This document shows positions 46,410 to 54,890 of a stretch of DNA of 64,000 nucleotides, piece after piece. The position numbers and the translations under genes are program-made. Positions within the stretch are counted from its first letter, which is position 1. Every line of letters begins with the position of its first letter. The DNA comes from Erythrobacter sp. CCH5-A1. Its GTDB lineage: Bacteria; Pseudomonadota; Alphaproteobacteria; Sphingomonadales; Sphingomonadaceae. The stretch lies in NCBI RefSeq assembly GCF_001557115.1, contig NZ_LSKQ01000232.1:1-64000 (forward strand). Direction: 5' to 3'. The notes beneath the pieces were generated by a model, which worked only from the letters and a program-made list of their open reading frames with translations, was not told where the DNA came from and searched no databases.

Positions 46410-47081
46410 ATGACCTGGAACCGGTATGGCCGCGGCGGCGGCTGGGAGAAATTCGCCGAGACAATGGCGATGATGGCGATGCAGAACGCCGGAAACATGA
46501 ACTTCGCCGGCCCCGGCTTCAGGGCCCGCGCGCGCTGGCGCGAGGATGGCCCGTTCGGCGGCGAGGACGCGGCCGAACGCGGCGAGGGCGAGGGTGAAGA
46601 GCGCGGCCGGCGCGGCCGCCGCGGGCGGATGTTCGGCCAGGGCGAACTGCGCCTCGCGCTGCTGGCGCTGATCGCCGAGAACCCCTCGCACGGCTACGAA
46701 CTGATCAAGGCGATCGAGGAGATGACCGGCGGCGGCTACGCCCCTAGCCCCGGCGCGGTCTATCCGACGCTCCAGCTGCTCGAGGATGAAGGCGCCATCG
46801 CGGAGGCCGAGGCCGAAGGCGCGAAGAAGCCCTTCACCGCCACCGCGCAGGGCCTTGCCGAACTCGAAGACCGCCAGGACGAGGTCAAGGCGCTGCTTCA
46901 CCGCCTCGGCCGGCACGGGGAGCGCACCACCACGGTCCGCTCGCACGATCTGTTCCGCGCGATGGGCAACCTCGGGAGCGTGCTCAAGAACCGCGCGCGG
47001 GCGGGCAAGCTCGACGAGCGCACCATCAACGAAATCGTCGACATGATCGACGAGATGGCCAAGCGCATCGAGCGCCTCTGA
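46410..47081 (+). CDS. PadR-family transcriptional regulator
   Basis: 223 residues. After a glycine- and arginine-rich N-terminal stretch of about 70 residues comes the PadR winged helix: GELRLALLALIAENPSHGYE, GGGYAPSPGAVYPTLQLLED and KKPFTATAQGLAEL. A C-terminal helical dimerisation part follows. Start ATG 46410 is preferred over 46404 because GGAGGA lies 7 bases before it. Strong inverted repeats overlap the leader, so the gene is probably autorepressed. The next gene, a small membrane protein, may be a target. Confidence 0.9.
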   Translation: MTWNRYGRGGGWEKFAETMAMMAMQNAGNMNFAGPGFRARARWREDGPFGGEDAAERGEGEGEERGRRGRRGRMFGQGELRLALLALIAENPSHGYELIKAIEEMTGGGYAPSPGAVYPTLQLLEDEGAIAEAEAEGAKKPFTATAQGLAELEDRQDEVKALLHRLGRHGERTTTVRSHDLFRAMGNLGSVLKNRARAGKLDERTINEIVDMIDEMAKRIERL

Positions 47082-47088
47082 CGTTACG

Positions 47089-47111
47089 GCATGCGCTGTT
47101 GCAGCGCGTGC
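47089..47111 (+). terminator. Hairpin after padR
   Basis: GCATGCGCTG-TTG-CAGCGCGTGC, a 10-bp stem with one G-T pair, 7 bases after the stop. No T-run follows, so termination is likely weak. Confidence 0.4.
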
Positions 47112-47168
47112 AATAAGGGCATATCCTCTCCCCTGTCCGGGTCGCGTCGGATGGGGGAGGGAAAGCCC

Positions 47169-47603
47169 ATGACGGATTTGACCGCAAGCCGCGCAGCCAC
47201 GCCGTGGCACCTGTGGGTGATCGGCGTGGTGACGCTGCTGTTCAACGCAGTAGGGATCATCAGCTATCTGACCACCAAGCTCGGAATGCTTGAGCAGATG
47301 GGGCTCAATGGCGAACAGATCGCCTTCATGAACGCCTATCCGGCGTGGATCAGCGCCTTCTGGGCGCTGGGCGTGTGGGGAGCCTTTGCCGGATCGGTAC
47401 TGCTGCTGGCGCGTTCGAAGTGGGCGGCCTCGGCGATGGCCGTTGCGCTGGTCGGCCTGATCGGCACGACGCTGGGGAATTACGTGATCCTCGACGTTCC
47501 TGCCGCGATGCAGGCTCCCGTGCTCGACGTCGCGATCTGGGTGGTGACGCTGTTCCTGCTGGTCTACGCCCGGACGATGGCCGCGAAGGGCGTGCTGCGG
47601 TAA
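47169..47603 (+). CDS. Small integral membrane protein, four helices
   Basis: 144 residues with four hydrophobic segments (about 12-32, 58-78, 85-103, 115-134). No catalytic motif is seen and no family can be named with confidence. The start at 47169 follows GGGGGAGGGAAAG. It is 87 bases after padR and co-directional, separated by a weak hairpin, so regulation by PadR is possible. Its stop is one base from the convergent glycosyltransferase stop. Confidence 0.7.
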   Translation: MTDLTASRAATPWHLWVIGVVTLLFNAVGIISYLTTKLGMLEQMGLNGEQIAFMNAYPAWISAFWALGVWGAFAGSVLLLARSKWAASAMAVALVGLIGTTLGNYVILDVPAAMQAPVLDVAIWVVTLFLLVYARTMAAKGVLR

Positions 47604-47604
47604 T

Positions 47605-48780
47605 TCAGCGACCCTTGCGCCGTTCCTCGACCAGCTGGACGTAGGTCTCGGCAACCACGGCGTTGATCGCGTCCCACGAATAGTCGCAGGCGCGCGTTTC
47701 GCCGGCCGAGCCGTGCGCGGCCCGCAGCGCCGGGTCGCTGCAATAGGGCGCGAGGGCGGCGGCGAAGGCGGCCGCGTCGGTGTGCTTGTCGCCCGAGGGC
47801 GCGACCAGCCGCCCGGTCACCCCATCCGCGACGAGGCTCGCGCTGCCGGTCGCCCCGGCGGCGACCACCGGAAGGCCACTCGCCATCGCTTCCAAGGTGA
47901 CGTTGCCGAAGGTTTCGGTGACGCTGGGGTTGAAGAACACATCGCCGCTCGCGAGCGCCTGACCGAGCGCCTCACCCGTCTTGAAGCCGGCGAAGATCCC
48001 GCCGGGCAGGTTCGCCTCGAACCACCCGCGCGCCGGGCCGTCGCCGATCACCAGCACCTTGTGCGGTGCGTCGGCGGAGCGCAGATGCTGGACGGTTTCG
48101 GCAAAGACATCGAGGCCTTTCTCCATCACCAGCCGCCCGAGGAAGACGATCGCGACGTCGTTATCCGCAAGGCCCAGCGAGCGGCGCCATTCGGGATCGC
48201 GCCGGGCGCTGGAGAAGATCGTGCGGTCGACGCCCCGGCTCCACAGCCCGATGCGGGTGTGCATCCCCATCGCCAGCAGCTCGTCGATCATCGATTGCGA
48301 GGGCGCCACCAGCGCGTCGCAGCGGTTGTAGAAGCGCTTCAGGCCCTTGATGATCGCCGGCTCGAGGAAGGCCATGTTGTAATAGCGCGGATAGGTCTCG
48401 AAGCGGGTGTGAACGCTGGCGAGCACCGGCAGGCCGCGCGCGCGCGCCCAGCGCAGCGCACCGTGGGCGGCAGGATCGGGCGAGGAGAGGTGGACGATAT
48501 CGGGATTGAACGCCTCCAGATCGCGCTTCACCGCCGCGCCGAGATGCGTGGGCACGCGATACTCGCCGCGGCCTTTCACCGGCATCGGCACATTGGGCAC
48601 GCCGACCAGATCGCCGGTCGGCGCGAAATCGGGATTGGCGACCTTGGGCGAATAGACCCGCACCTTCGCACCCTTTTCGAGCAGCGAGCCGACGAGCCGG
48701 TTGAGGGCCTGGTTGGCCCCGTCGCGGGTGTAGTTGTAGTTGCCGCTGAACAGGGCAATGCGCAGGTTCGAGATATCCAT
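47605..48780 (-). CDS. GT4-family glycosyltransferase
   Basis: 391 residues, GT-B fold. The N-terminal half has the glycine-containing donor region FSGNYNYTRDGANQ and ASVHTRFETYPRYY; the C-terminal half has FLGRLVMEKGLD, VIGDGPARGW and the nucleotide-sugar motif SVTETFGNVTLEAMASGLPVV (E-x7-E). The whole resembles GDP-mannose-dependent alpha-mannosyltransferases of the MgtA/PimB type that act on glycolipids. Donor and acceptor are not certain. Single gene, convergent with the membrane-protein gene and divergent from serC. Confidence 0.88.
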   Translation of the reverse strand: MDISNLRIALFSGNYNYTRDGANQALNRLVGSLLEKGAKVRVYSPKVANPDFAPTGDLVGVPNVPMPVKGRGEYRVPTHLGAAVKRDLEAFNPDIVHLSSPDPAAHGALRWARARGLPVLASVHTRFETYPRYYNMAFLEPAIIKGLKRFYNRCDALVAPSQSMIDELLAMGMHTRIGLWSRGVDRTIFSSARRDPEWRRSLGLADNDVAIVFLGRLVMEKGLDVFAETVQHLRSADAPHKVLVIGDGPARGWFEANLPGGIFAGFKTGEALGQALASGDVFFNPSVTETFGNVTLEAMASGLPVVAAGATGSASLVADGVTGRLVAPSGDKHTDAAAFAAALAPYCSDPALRAAHGSAGETRACDYSWDAINAVVAETYVQLVEERRKGR

Positions 48781-48888
48781 GGCGCGGCCCCATTAGGCGA
48801 GGCTGGCGGATATTGCGAGGGCTAGGTTCAGCCCCCGGGCCTTTCTTCATTGACTTGTCACGCGCCGCCACTAAAGCCGCCCCCGGGC

Positions 48889-48928
48889 CACGCGGTCCCA
48901 ACGCCGCGCGTGCTCTCTGCAAGGAGAG
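48889..48928 (+). ncRNA. serC leader motif
   Basis: Two adjacent hairpins end 5 bases before the serC ATG: CACGCG (48889-48894) with CGCGTG (48907-48912), then CTCTC (48913-48917) with GAGAG (48924-48928). The second stem contains the AAGGAG ribosome-binding site. This matches the serC RNA motif described upstream of serC-serA in Alphaproteobacteria as I recall it, and could control translation initiation. The ligand, if any, is unknown. Confidence 0.7.
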
Positions 48929-48933
48929 AATAC

Positions 48934-50112
48934 ATGACTGACTACGTTCGCGGGCTCGCGCATGAGCCTTCGCTGAAGCCTGAGCGCCCCTTCTTTTCCT
49001 CGGGCCCCACGGCGAAATTCCCCGGCTGGTCGCTGGACAAACTCAAGACCGAATCGCTTGGCCGCTCGCACCGCTCGAGCCTCGGCAAGGCGCGGCTGAA
49101 GTATGCGCTCGACCTGTCGCGCGAACTGCTCGGCATCCCCGACGATTACCTGATCGGAATCATGCCCGCCTCGGACACCGGCGCTATCGAGGCCGCCATG
49201 TGGTCGATGCTCGATCCCGCGCGCCCGGTGACGGTCGCGGCGTGGGAGAGTTTCGGCAATGTCTGGATCCAGGACGCGGTCAAGCAGCTCAAGCTGCCCA
49301 ATCTCCAGGTGCTGACCGCCGACTATGGCGAGATCCCCGATCTCACCACCATCCCGCAGAGGAACGACGTGGTGTTCACCTGGAACGGCACGACCTCGGG
49401 CGCCAAGATCCCCAATACCGACTGGCTCGAAGCTGGGCGCGAGGGCGTGACCATCAATGACGCCACCAGCGCGATCTTCGCGATGGAGATGGACTGGGCC
49501 AAGCTCGATGCCACCACCTATTCGTGGCAGAAGGTTTTGGGCTCGGAAGCGCAGCACGGGATGCTGATCCTCAGCCCCAAGGCGGTCGAGCGGATCGAAA
49601 GCTACAACCCCGCCTGGCCGCTGCCCAAGCTGTTCCGCATGAAGAAGGGCGACAAGCTCAACCGCGGCATCTTCGAGGGCGAGACGATCAACACCCCGTC
49701 GATGCTGGCGACCGAGGATTACATCGCCTCGCTCGAATGGGCGAAGTCCATCGGCGGCCGCAAGGCGCTGATCGCGCGCGCCGATGCGAATGCGCAGATC
49801 GTCAAGGACTGGATCGAGGTCACCCCGTGGCTGCGCAACATGGCCACTGACCCCGCGCTCCAGACCAACACCGGCGTGTGCATGGTCTTCCAGGGCGACT
49901 GGTACGAAAGCCTCTCGGCAGAAGACCGCGCCGCCGTGCCCAAGAAGATCGTCAAGCTGCTCGAAGAACGGGCCGTCGGCTATGACTTCAACGGCTACCG
50001 CGACGCGCCGCCTTCCTTGCGCATCTGGTGCGGCTCGACCGTCGAGCAGGAGGACATCAAGCGCCTGCTGCCGTGGATCGAGTGGGCCTACGAGAAGGTC
50101 AAGAACGGCTGA
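48934..50112 (+). CDS. serC: Phosphoserine aminotransferase
   Basis: PLP enzyme converting 3-phosphohydroxypyruvate to phosphoserine, the second step of serine synthesis; 392 residues, the longer alphaproteobacterial type. Landmarks: FSSGPTAKFPGW, MPASDTGAIEAAMWSM, TWNGTTSG, DATSAIFAM and the PLP lysine in YSWQKVLGSEAQHG. The ATG lies right after the leader hairpin that holds AAGGAG. It is followed by serA after a REP-like palindromic spacer, and the two probably form one transcript. Confidence 0.95.
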   Translation: MTDYVRGLAHEPSLKPERPFFSSGPTAKFPGWSLDKLKTESLGRSHRSSLGKARLKYALDLSRELLGIPDDYLIGIMPASDTGAIEAAMWSMLDPARPVTVAAWESFGNVWIQDAVKQLKLPNLQVLTADYGEIPDLTTIPQRNDVVFTWNGTTSGAKIPNTDWLEAGREGVTINDATSAIFAMEMDWAKLDATTYSWQKVLGSEAQHGMLILSPKAVERIESYNPAWPLPKLFRMKKGDKLNRGIFEGETINTPSMLATEDYIASLEWAKSIGGRKALIARADANAQIVKDWIEVTPWLRNMATDPALQTNTGVCMVFQGDWYESLSAEDRAAVPKKIVKLLEERAVGYDFNGYRDAPPSLRIWCGSTVEQEDIKRLLPWIEWAYEKVKNG

Positions 50113-50126
50113 GGCCTTGCAATTCG

Positions 50127-50210
50127 CGTCGCCCCGGACCTGATCCGGGGCCGCTCTCCCCTATTACCCAGCGCGTTTTGCGCGCGATCCCGGGTCAAGC
50201 CCGGGATGAC
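50127..50210. repeat. REP-like palindromic element between serC and serA
   Basis: Two palindromes, CCCCGGA-N5-TCCGGGG (50132-50150) and ATCCCGGG-TCAAG-CCCGGGAT (50187-50207), separated by a non-palindromic middle. A related element lies after serA. Extragenic palindromes of this kind are common in Alphaproteobacteria. Confidence 0.65.
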
Positions 50211-50228
50211 GAGTGGAAGGTATTTCCC

Positions 50229-51815
50229 ATGACCAAGCCCAAAGTTCTCATTTCCGACAAGATGGACCCCAACGCCGCGCGCATTTTCGAAGAGCGCGGC
50301 TGCGATGTCGACGTGATCACCGGCGAGACGCCCGAACAGCTCGCCGCCCGCATCGGCGAATATGACGGCCTCGCGATCCGTTCCTCGACCAAGGTGACCA
50401 AGGCGATCCTCGATGCCGCGACCAATCTGAAGGTCATCGGCCGCGCCGGGATCGGGGTCGACAACGTCGATATCCCCTACGCCAGCGGCAAGGGCGTGGT
50501 GGTGATGAACACCCCCTTCGGCAACTCGATCACCACCGCCGAACACGCCATCGCGCTGATGTTCGCGCTTGCCCGCCAGCTTCCCGAAGCCAATGCCCAG
50601 ACCCAGGCCGGCAAGTGGCCCAAGAGCGGGTTCATGGGCGTCGAGGTCACCGGCAAGACCCTCGGCCTGATCGGCGCAGGGAACATCGGCTCGATCGTCG
50701 CCAGCCGCGCGCTCGGCTTGCGCATGAAGGTGATCGCCTATGATCCCTTCCTGACCGAGGACCGCGCGATCGAACTCGGCATCGAAAAGGTCGATCTCGA
50801 CACGCTGCTGTCGCGCGCAGACTTCGTCACGCTGCACACGCCGCTCACGGACGAGACCCGCAACATCCTCAGCCGCGAGCGGCTCGAGAATGCCAAGAAG
50901 GGCATCCGCATCATCAACTGCGCGCGCGGCGGGTTGATCGACGAGGCGGCGCTGAAGGAGTGCCTCGAGAGCGGTCAGGTCGCAGGCGCCGCGCTCGACG
51001 TGTTCGAGACAGAGCCGCCCGCCGCCGACCACCCGCTGTTCGGCGTACCCAACTTCATCTGCACCCCGCACTTGGGCGCAAGCACGACCGAAGCGCAGGT
51101 CAATGTCGCGCTGCAGGTCGCCGAGCAAATGGCCGACTACCTCGTCAACGGCGGCGTCACCAATGCGCTCAACGTGCCCTCGCTCTCCGCCGAGGAAGCC
51201 CCGAAGCTGAAGCCCTACATGGCATTGGCCGAGAAGCTCGGCAGCCTCGTGGGCCAGCTCGCTCACGGCAACCTCACCCAGATCGGGATCGAGCGCGAGG
51301 GCGCGGCGGCCGAACTCAACGGCAAGCCGATCACCGCTGCGGTGCTCGCGGGCTTCATGCGCCGCTATTCGGACACGGTGAACATGGTCAACGCGCCGTT
51401 CCTCGCCAAGGAGCGGGGCCTTGATGTGAGCGAGATCCGGCATGACCGCGACGGGGCGTTCAACACGCTGGTGCGCGTGACGGTCGAGACCGCGCAGGGC
51501 CCGCGTTCGGTCGCCGGCACGCTGTTCGGCACCGAGGCGCCGCGTCTCGTCGAGATCTTCGGCATCGGGATCGAGGCCGAGCTGTCGGGCCACATGCTCT
51601 ACATCGTCAACGACGACAAGCCGGGCTTCATCGGCCGCATCGGGACGCTGCTGGGGGCGCGGGGCATCAACATCGGCACCTTCAACCTCGGCCGCCGCGA
51701 GGCAGGCGGGGAAGCGGTGCTGCTCCTCAGCCTTGACGAGGCGCTGCCCGCCGACGTCGTGGCCGAGGCCGAGAAGCTCGAAGGCGTGAAGCTGGTCAAG
51801 GCCTTGTCGTTCTGA
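50229..51815 (+). CDS. serA: D-3-phosphoglycerate dehydrogenase
   Basis: First enzyme of serine synthesis, 528 residues, the long form with an extra ASB domain and a C-terminal ACT domain. Seen: GRAGIGVDNVDIPYA, NAD-binding GLIGAGNIGSIVA, NCARGGLIDEAAL with the catalytic arginine, DVFETEPP, and the catalytic histidine in CTPHLGASTTEAQ. The ACT part reads LYIVNDDKPGFIGRIGTLLG, suggesting serine feedback control. The start at 50229 is preceded by GAAGG. Downstream of serC and upstream of hisZ. Confidence 0.96.
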   Translation: MTKPKVLISDKMDPNAARIFEERGCDVDVITGETPEQLAARIGEYDGLAIRSSTKVTKAILDAATNLKVIGRAGIGVDNVDIPYASGKGVVVMNTPFGNSITTAEHAIALMFALARQLPEANAQTQAGKWPKSGFMGVEVTGKTLGLIGAGNIGSIVASRALGLRMKVIAYDPFLTEDRAIELGIEKVDLDTLLSRADFVTLHTPLTDETRNILSRERLENAKKGIRIINCARGGLIDEAALKECLESGQVAGAALDVFETEPPAADHPLFGVPNFICTPHLGASTTEAQVNVALQVAEQMADYLVNGGVTNALNVPSLSAEEAPKLKPYMALAEKLGSLVGQLAHGNLTQIGIEREGAAAELNGKPITAAVLAGFMRRYSDTVNMVNAPFLAKERGLDVSEIRHDRDGAFNTLVRVTVETAQGPRSVAGTLFGTEAPRLVEIFGIGIEAELSGHMLYIVNDDKPGFIGRIGTLLGARGINIGTFNLGRREAGGEAVLLLSLDEALPADVVAEAEKLEGVKLVKALSF

Positions 51816-51830
51816 TCTTCTGCCCAACTC

Positions 51831-51914
51831 CGTCATCCCGGACTTGATCCGGGACCGCTCGACGCTCGGCTCCAAGCCCATCGCCAGCGATCCCGGCTTT
51901 CGCCGGGATGACGA
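51831..51914. repeat. REP-like palindromic element between serA and hisZ
   Basis: Same layout as the element at 50127-50210: TCCCGGA-N5-TCCGGGA (51836-51854) and ATCCCGGC-TTTC-GCCGGGAT (51890-51909). The second hairpin could serve as a terminator for serA. Confidence 0.65.
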
Positions 51915-51935
51915 TTTGGGTAGGGGCATTGCAAC

Positions 51936-53051
51936 ATGACCAAGCCCAACGACCTCCTCCCCGAAGGCCTCGAGGACCGCCTGCCCGCAGAGGCCGCGCG
52001 GATCACTGCCGCGATGCGCGCCTGTCTCGATGTGCTGGGCGCGCACGGCTATGACCGCGTGCGCCCGCCGCTGCTCGAGTTCGAGGCATCGCTGGCCGGG
52101 CGCATGGCGGGGGTCACGGTGGGCGAGACGAGCGCCATGTTCCGCTTCGTCGATCCCGCCAGCTTGCGCACCCTGGCGCTGCGCTCCGACATCACCCCGC
52201 AGGTCGGCCGCATCGCCGCGACCAGCCTTGCCTCGGTCCCACGCCCACTGCGGCTCGCCTATTGCGGCGACACGGTTCTCATCAAGGCAAGCCAGCTCGA
52301 TCCCGCGCGCGAGCGCCTGCAGCTCGGGGCCGAGCTGATCGGCGCCGACAGCGTGGCGGCCGCGGGCGAGGTGGTGATGCTCGCGGTCGAAGCGCTGAAG
52401 GCGGCGGGGCTTACCGGCATCGCGGTCGACTTCACGCTCCCCGACCTTGTCGACACCCTCGCCGCCAAGGCGTTCCCGTTGGCGGGCGACCAGATCGAGG
52501 CTGTCCGCCGCGAGCTCGACACCAAGGACGCAGGCGGGCTCAAGGCCGCGGGGGGTGCTGCCTACCTGCCGCTGCTCTACGCCACCGGGCCCCTCGAGAG
52601 CGCGCTCGCTGCGCTTCGCACGGTCGACGCGGGCGGGGCGCTCAAGTCCCGGCTCGACGGGCTCGAGGCGATCGCCGCCGCGGTGGGCGACGCCGCCACC
52701 ATCACCCTCGACCCGACCGAGCGCCACGGCTTCGAGTACCAGTCGTGGTTCGGCTTCACCGTCTATGCCGAGGGCCTGCGCCGCGCGGCCGGGCGGGGCG
52801 GGACCTACCGCATCGCCGGCAGCGAGGAGCCCGCGACCGGCTTCACGCTCTACCTCGATCGCCTCGCCGACATCGTCCCGCAGCCCGAGGCGGTGCGCTG
52901 CTGCTACCTCCCCCTCGGCCACGACCGCGCCGCGGCGGCGGCGCTGCGGTTCGAAGGCTGGCGCACCATCGCCCAGCTTGCCGAGGGCGAGGACCCTGCG
53001 GCGCTGGGCTGCGGCTATGTGCTTGCGGGGGATGACCCGGTAGCGCTCTGA
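51936..53051 (+). CDS. hisZ: ATP phosphoribosyltransferase regulatory subunit HisZ
   Basis: Histidyl-tRNA-synthetase-like partner required by short-form HisG in histidine synthesis; 371 residues. Class II synthetase traits are present: LLPEGLEDRLP at the start, RPPLLEFEASL, the motif-2-like LRSDITPQVGRIAA and RPLRLAYCGDTV, and a late GFTLYLDRLADIVPQ. There is no anticodon-binding domain, which separates it from HisS. Short HisG is expected elsewhere. The position after serC-serA and before purA is usual for sphingomonads. Confidence 0.92.
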   Translation: MTKPNDLLPEGLEDRLPAEAARITAAMRACLDVLGAHGYDRVRPPLLEFEASLAGRMAGVTVGETSAMFRFVDPASLRTLALRSDITPQVGRIAATSLASVPRPLRLAYCGDTVLIKASQLDPARERLQLGAELIGADSVAAAGEVVMLAVEALKAAGLTGIAVDFTLPDLVDTLAAKAFPLAGDQIEAVRRELDTKDAGGLKAAGGAAYLPLLYATGPLESALAALRTVDAGGALKSRLDGLEAIAAAVGDAATITLDPTERHGFEYQSWFGFTVYAEGLRRAAGRGGTYRIAGSEEPATGFTLYLDRLADIVPQPEAVRCCYLPLGHDRAAAAALRFEGWRTIAQLAEGEDPAALGCGYVLAGDDPVAL

Positions 53052-53073
53052 TTTTGCTGTGGTAGGATGAGCC

Positions 53074-53670
53074 ATGCGGTTCGGCGCCATCCTCCTTGCC
53101 CTGCTTCTGGCGGCCTGCTCCGGCGCCGACGAACGCGCCCCCGATGCGCCGCCCACCGAGACGGTCGCTGTGGCACCGGCTCCGACGCCCGTGCCCGCGC
53201 CCTCCTCTGCCGCCGTGCGGGTCGACTGCGGGGGAGACGACTACGGCGGCTACGACAACGCCAAGGTCTGCTACTATGACCAATGTGACAAGGGCGATGC
53301 CGAGGCCTGCCGCATGGCCGAGAGCTACAATGGCAACCTCTTCCCCGATGGCGACTCCAAGGGGCTGCGGCTCGAGGACATGACCTACTCCGATGCGCGC
53401 GCGGTGATCCTCAGCCTCGGCTGGTCGCCGCTCGAAGGGCCGTGCATAGGCGGAGGGGCGGGCGAGGCCGCCTGTTCCGACTTCCCCGAGATCGGCAACT
53501 GCTCGGGCACGGGCGTCGGCTATTGCGACATGACCTTCCGGCGCGAGGACCGCTGCCTCACCGTCGTGACCACCGGAGGGGCACCGGACCGCACCGATCC
53601 CGAGGGCGTTGCCGTGGAGTGGGTGCGCTTCTCCAAGGCATCGTGCAACAAGGACCCGAACGGGGACTGA
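53074..53670 (+). CDS. Hypothetical cysteine-rich lipoprotein
   Basis: 198 residues, unknown function. The N-terminus is a lipoprotein signal with lipobox LLAAC, followed by a proline- and alanine-rich linker (about 25-50). The mature part has at least nine cysteines, which suggests disulfides in the periplasm or on the outer membrane. Segment CYYDQCDKGDAEACRMAE resembles a Sel1-like cysteine pattern only weakly. It follows hisZ by 22 bases and may be co-transcribed. Confidence 0.72.
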   Translation: MRFGAILLALLLAACSGADERAPDAPPTETVAVAPAPTPVPAPSSAAVRVDCGGDDYGGYDNAKVCYYDQCDKGDAEACRMAESYNGNLFPDGDSKGLRLEDMTYSDARAVILSLGWSPLEGPCIGGGAGEAACSDFPEIGNCSGTGVGYCDMTFRREDRCLTVVTTGGAPDRTDPEGVAVEWVRFSKASCNKDPNGD

Positions 53671-53673
53671 GAG

Positions 53674-53790
53674 AGCGCGGCCCGTCGGGCCACGCCCCAC
53701 CGCGTCTTTTGTCCAAGCGCGACCCTCCGGGCCGCGCCCCACCGCGCCTCTTGTCCGAGCGCGGCCCTGCGGGCCGCGCCCCACCCCTAG
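53674..53790. repeat. 42-bp tandem repeat, about 2.8 copies
   Basis: Units begin at 53674, 53716 and 53758, each starting AGCGCG and containing an inner palindrome around GGCC-GGGCC, then GCCCCACC. The first two are complete; the third breaks off. GC is very high. It lies between convergent genes and runs into the hairpin that follows. Confidence 0.75.
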
Positions 53791-53812
53791 CCCCTCCCGC
53801 AGGCGGGAGGGG
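53791..53812. terminator. Bidirectional hairpin between the lipoprotein and esterase genes
   Basis: Perfect 10-bp stem CCCCTCCCGC-AG-GCGGGAGGGG between two convergent genes. No T-run on either strand, so it may be a repeat element acting as a weak terminator. Confidence 0.5.
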
Positions 53813-53831
53813 GACAAGGGCGCGCCAGGCC

Positions 53832-54890
53832 TCACCCCAGCACCTTCCGCAGCCACGCGTCCATCACCGGGGTCGCCGGGTAGTCGGGCTGGCCGAGCTT
53901 GCGGTTGATCTCCATGTGGCCGCGCAGGCCCTCGCCGGGGAAGCCCGCAACCTCGACCGCGGTGCCGCCCGCCTTCAGCGCCTCGGCGAGGCGCTTCGAC
54001 TGGTCGACTGCGTCGCGGCGCTGGACGTGGAGCAGCAGGAAGGCGGGCGCATTGGGCGCGGCGGCCTGCCGCATCGGGGAGAGCGCCGCCTGCCGCGCCG
54101 GATCGGTGCCGAAGGCCTGTTCGTAGGTTGCCTTCATCTTCGGCCCGGCCATGGTGAACTGGCTCGCCACGTCATAGGCCGCGCCGTCATTGGGCATCAC
54201 CCCGTCGATGTCGGCGAAGCTGAGGCCGACCTTCTTGAGGTAACGCTCGTCGGTTCCCACCAGCGCCACCAGATGCGCGCCCGCCGAGTGCCCGGTCAGC
54301 ACCACGCGGCTGCGGTCGATCCCGAGGCTGCCCGCGCGCTTCAGCACATAGGCGAGGGCGGCGGCGACGTCGCCCGCCTGCTCCTCGACCGTGTTCCTGG
54401 GCACAAGCCGGTAGTCGATCGAGGCGAAGGCATAGCCCTGTTCGAGCATGTGCGCAGGCATCGCGCGGCCCATCGCGTTGTTCTTGCTGCCGCGCTTCCA
54501 GCCGCCGCCGTGGACGAACAGCACCAGCGGGGCGTTCTTCGCGCCCTCGGGCACCCACAGGTCGATGCCCTGGAGGCTGTCCTTGCCGTAGTAAAGCGTC
54601 TGCGGCGGCGGTGCCTTGGCCGCCTCGCCGCCCGCACCACGGCCCCCGCGCTGCCCGGCGCGCTGCTCGATCCGCGCGCGCAACTCGCTGCGGCACCCCT
54701 CGGAGAGCTGGCTCGCCTTCTCCAGCAGGCAGGTGCGGATCTGCGCACGGTCGGTGCCGCACAGCCTGACGATCTCGGCGCGGCATTCGCGCGGCAAGCG
54801 GTCTCCGCCACCCCGCTGCTGGGCGAGGATCGGGGTGGCGAGCGCGGCGAGCGCTCCGGCGGCGAGGACGAGTTTGGCGGAGGTGTTCAT
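53832..54890 (-). CDS. Secreted alpha/beta-hydrolase with a cysteine-rich N-terminal domain
   Basis: 352 residues. Signal peptide ending PILAQ; then a cysteine-rich helical segment (about 30-75: CRAEIVRLCGTD, RTCLLEKASQLSEGCRSEL) resembling GLG1-type cysteine-rich repeats. The hydrolase domain has the oxyanion HGGGWKRG, nucleophile elbow GHSAGAH and a late histidine in GLRGHMEINR, as in the hormone-sensitive-lipase/carboxylesterase group. It should act in the periplasm on small esters. Substrate unknown. Single gene, divergent from purA. Confidence 0.85.
   Translation of the reverse strand: MNTSAKLVLAAGALAALATPILAQQRGGGDRLPRECRAEIVRLCGTDRAQIRTCLLEKASQLSEGCRSELRARIEQRAGQRGGRGAGGEAAKAPPPQTLYYGKDSLQGIDLWVPEGAKNAPLVLFVHGGGWKRGSKNNAMGRAMPAHMLEQGYAFASIDYRLVPRNTVEEQAGDVAAALAYVLKRAGSLGIDRSRVVLTGHSAGAHLVALVGTDERYLKKVGLSFADIDGVMPNDGAAYDVASQFTMAGPKMKATYEQAFGTDPARQAALSPMRQAAAPNAPAFLLLHVQRRDAVDQSKRLAEALKAGGTAVEVAGFPGEGLRGHMEINRKLGQPDYPATPVMDAWLRKVLG

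Noticed and set aside
53674..53790. CRISPR-like array
   Set aside because: Units are contiguous tandem copies with no spacers and no cas genes nearby.
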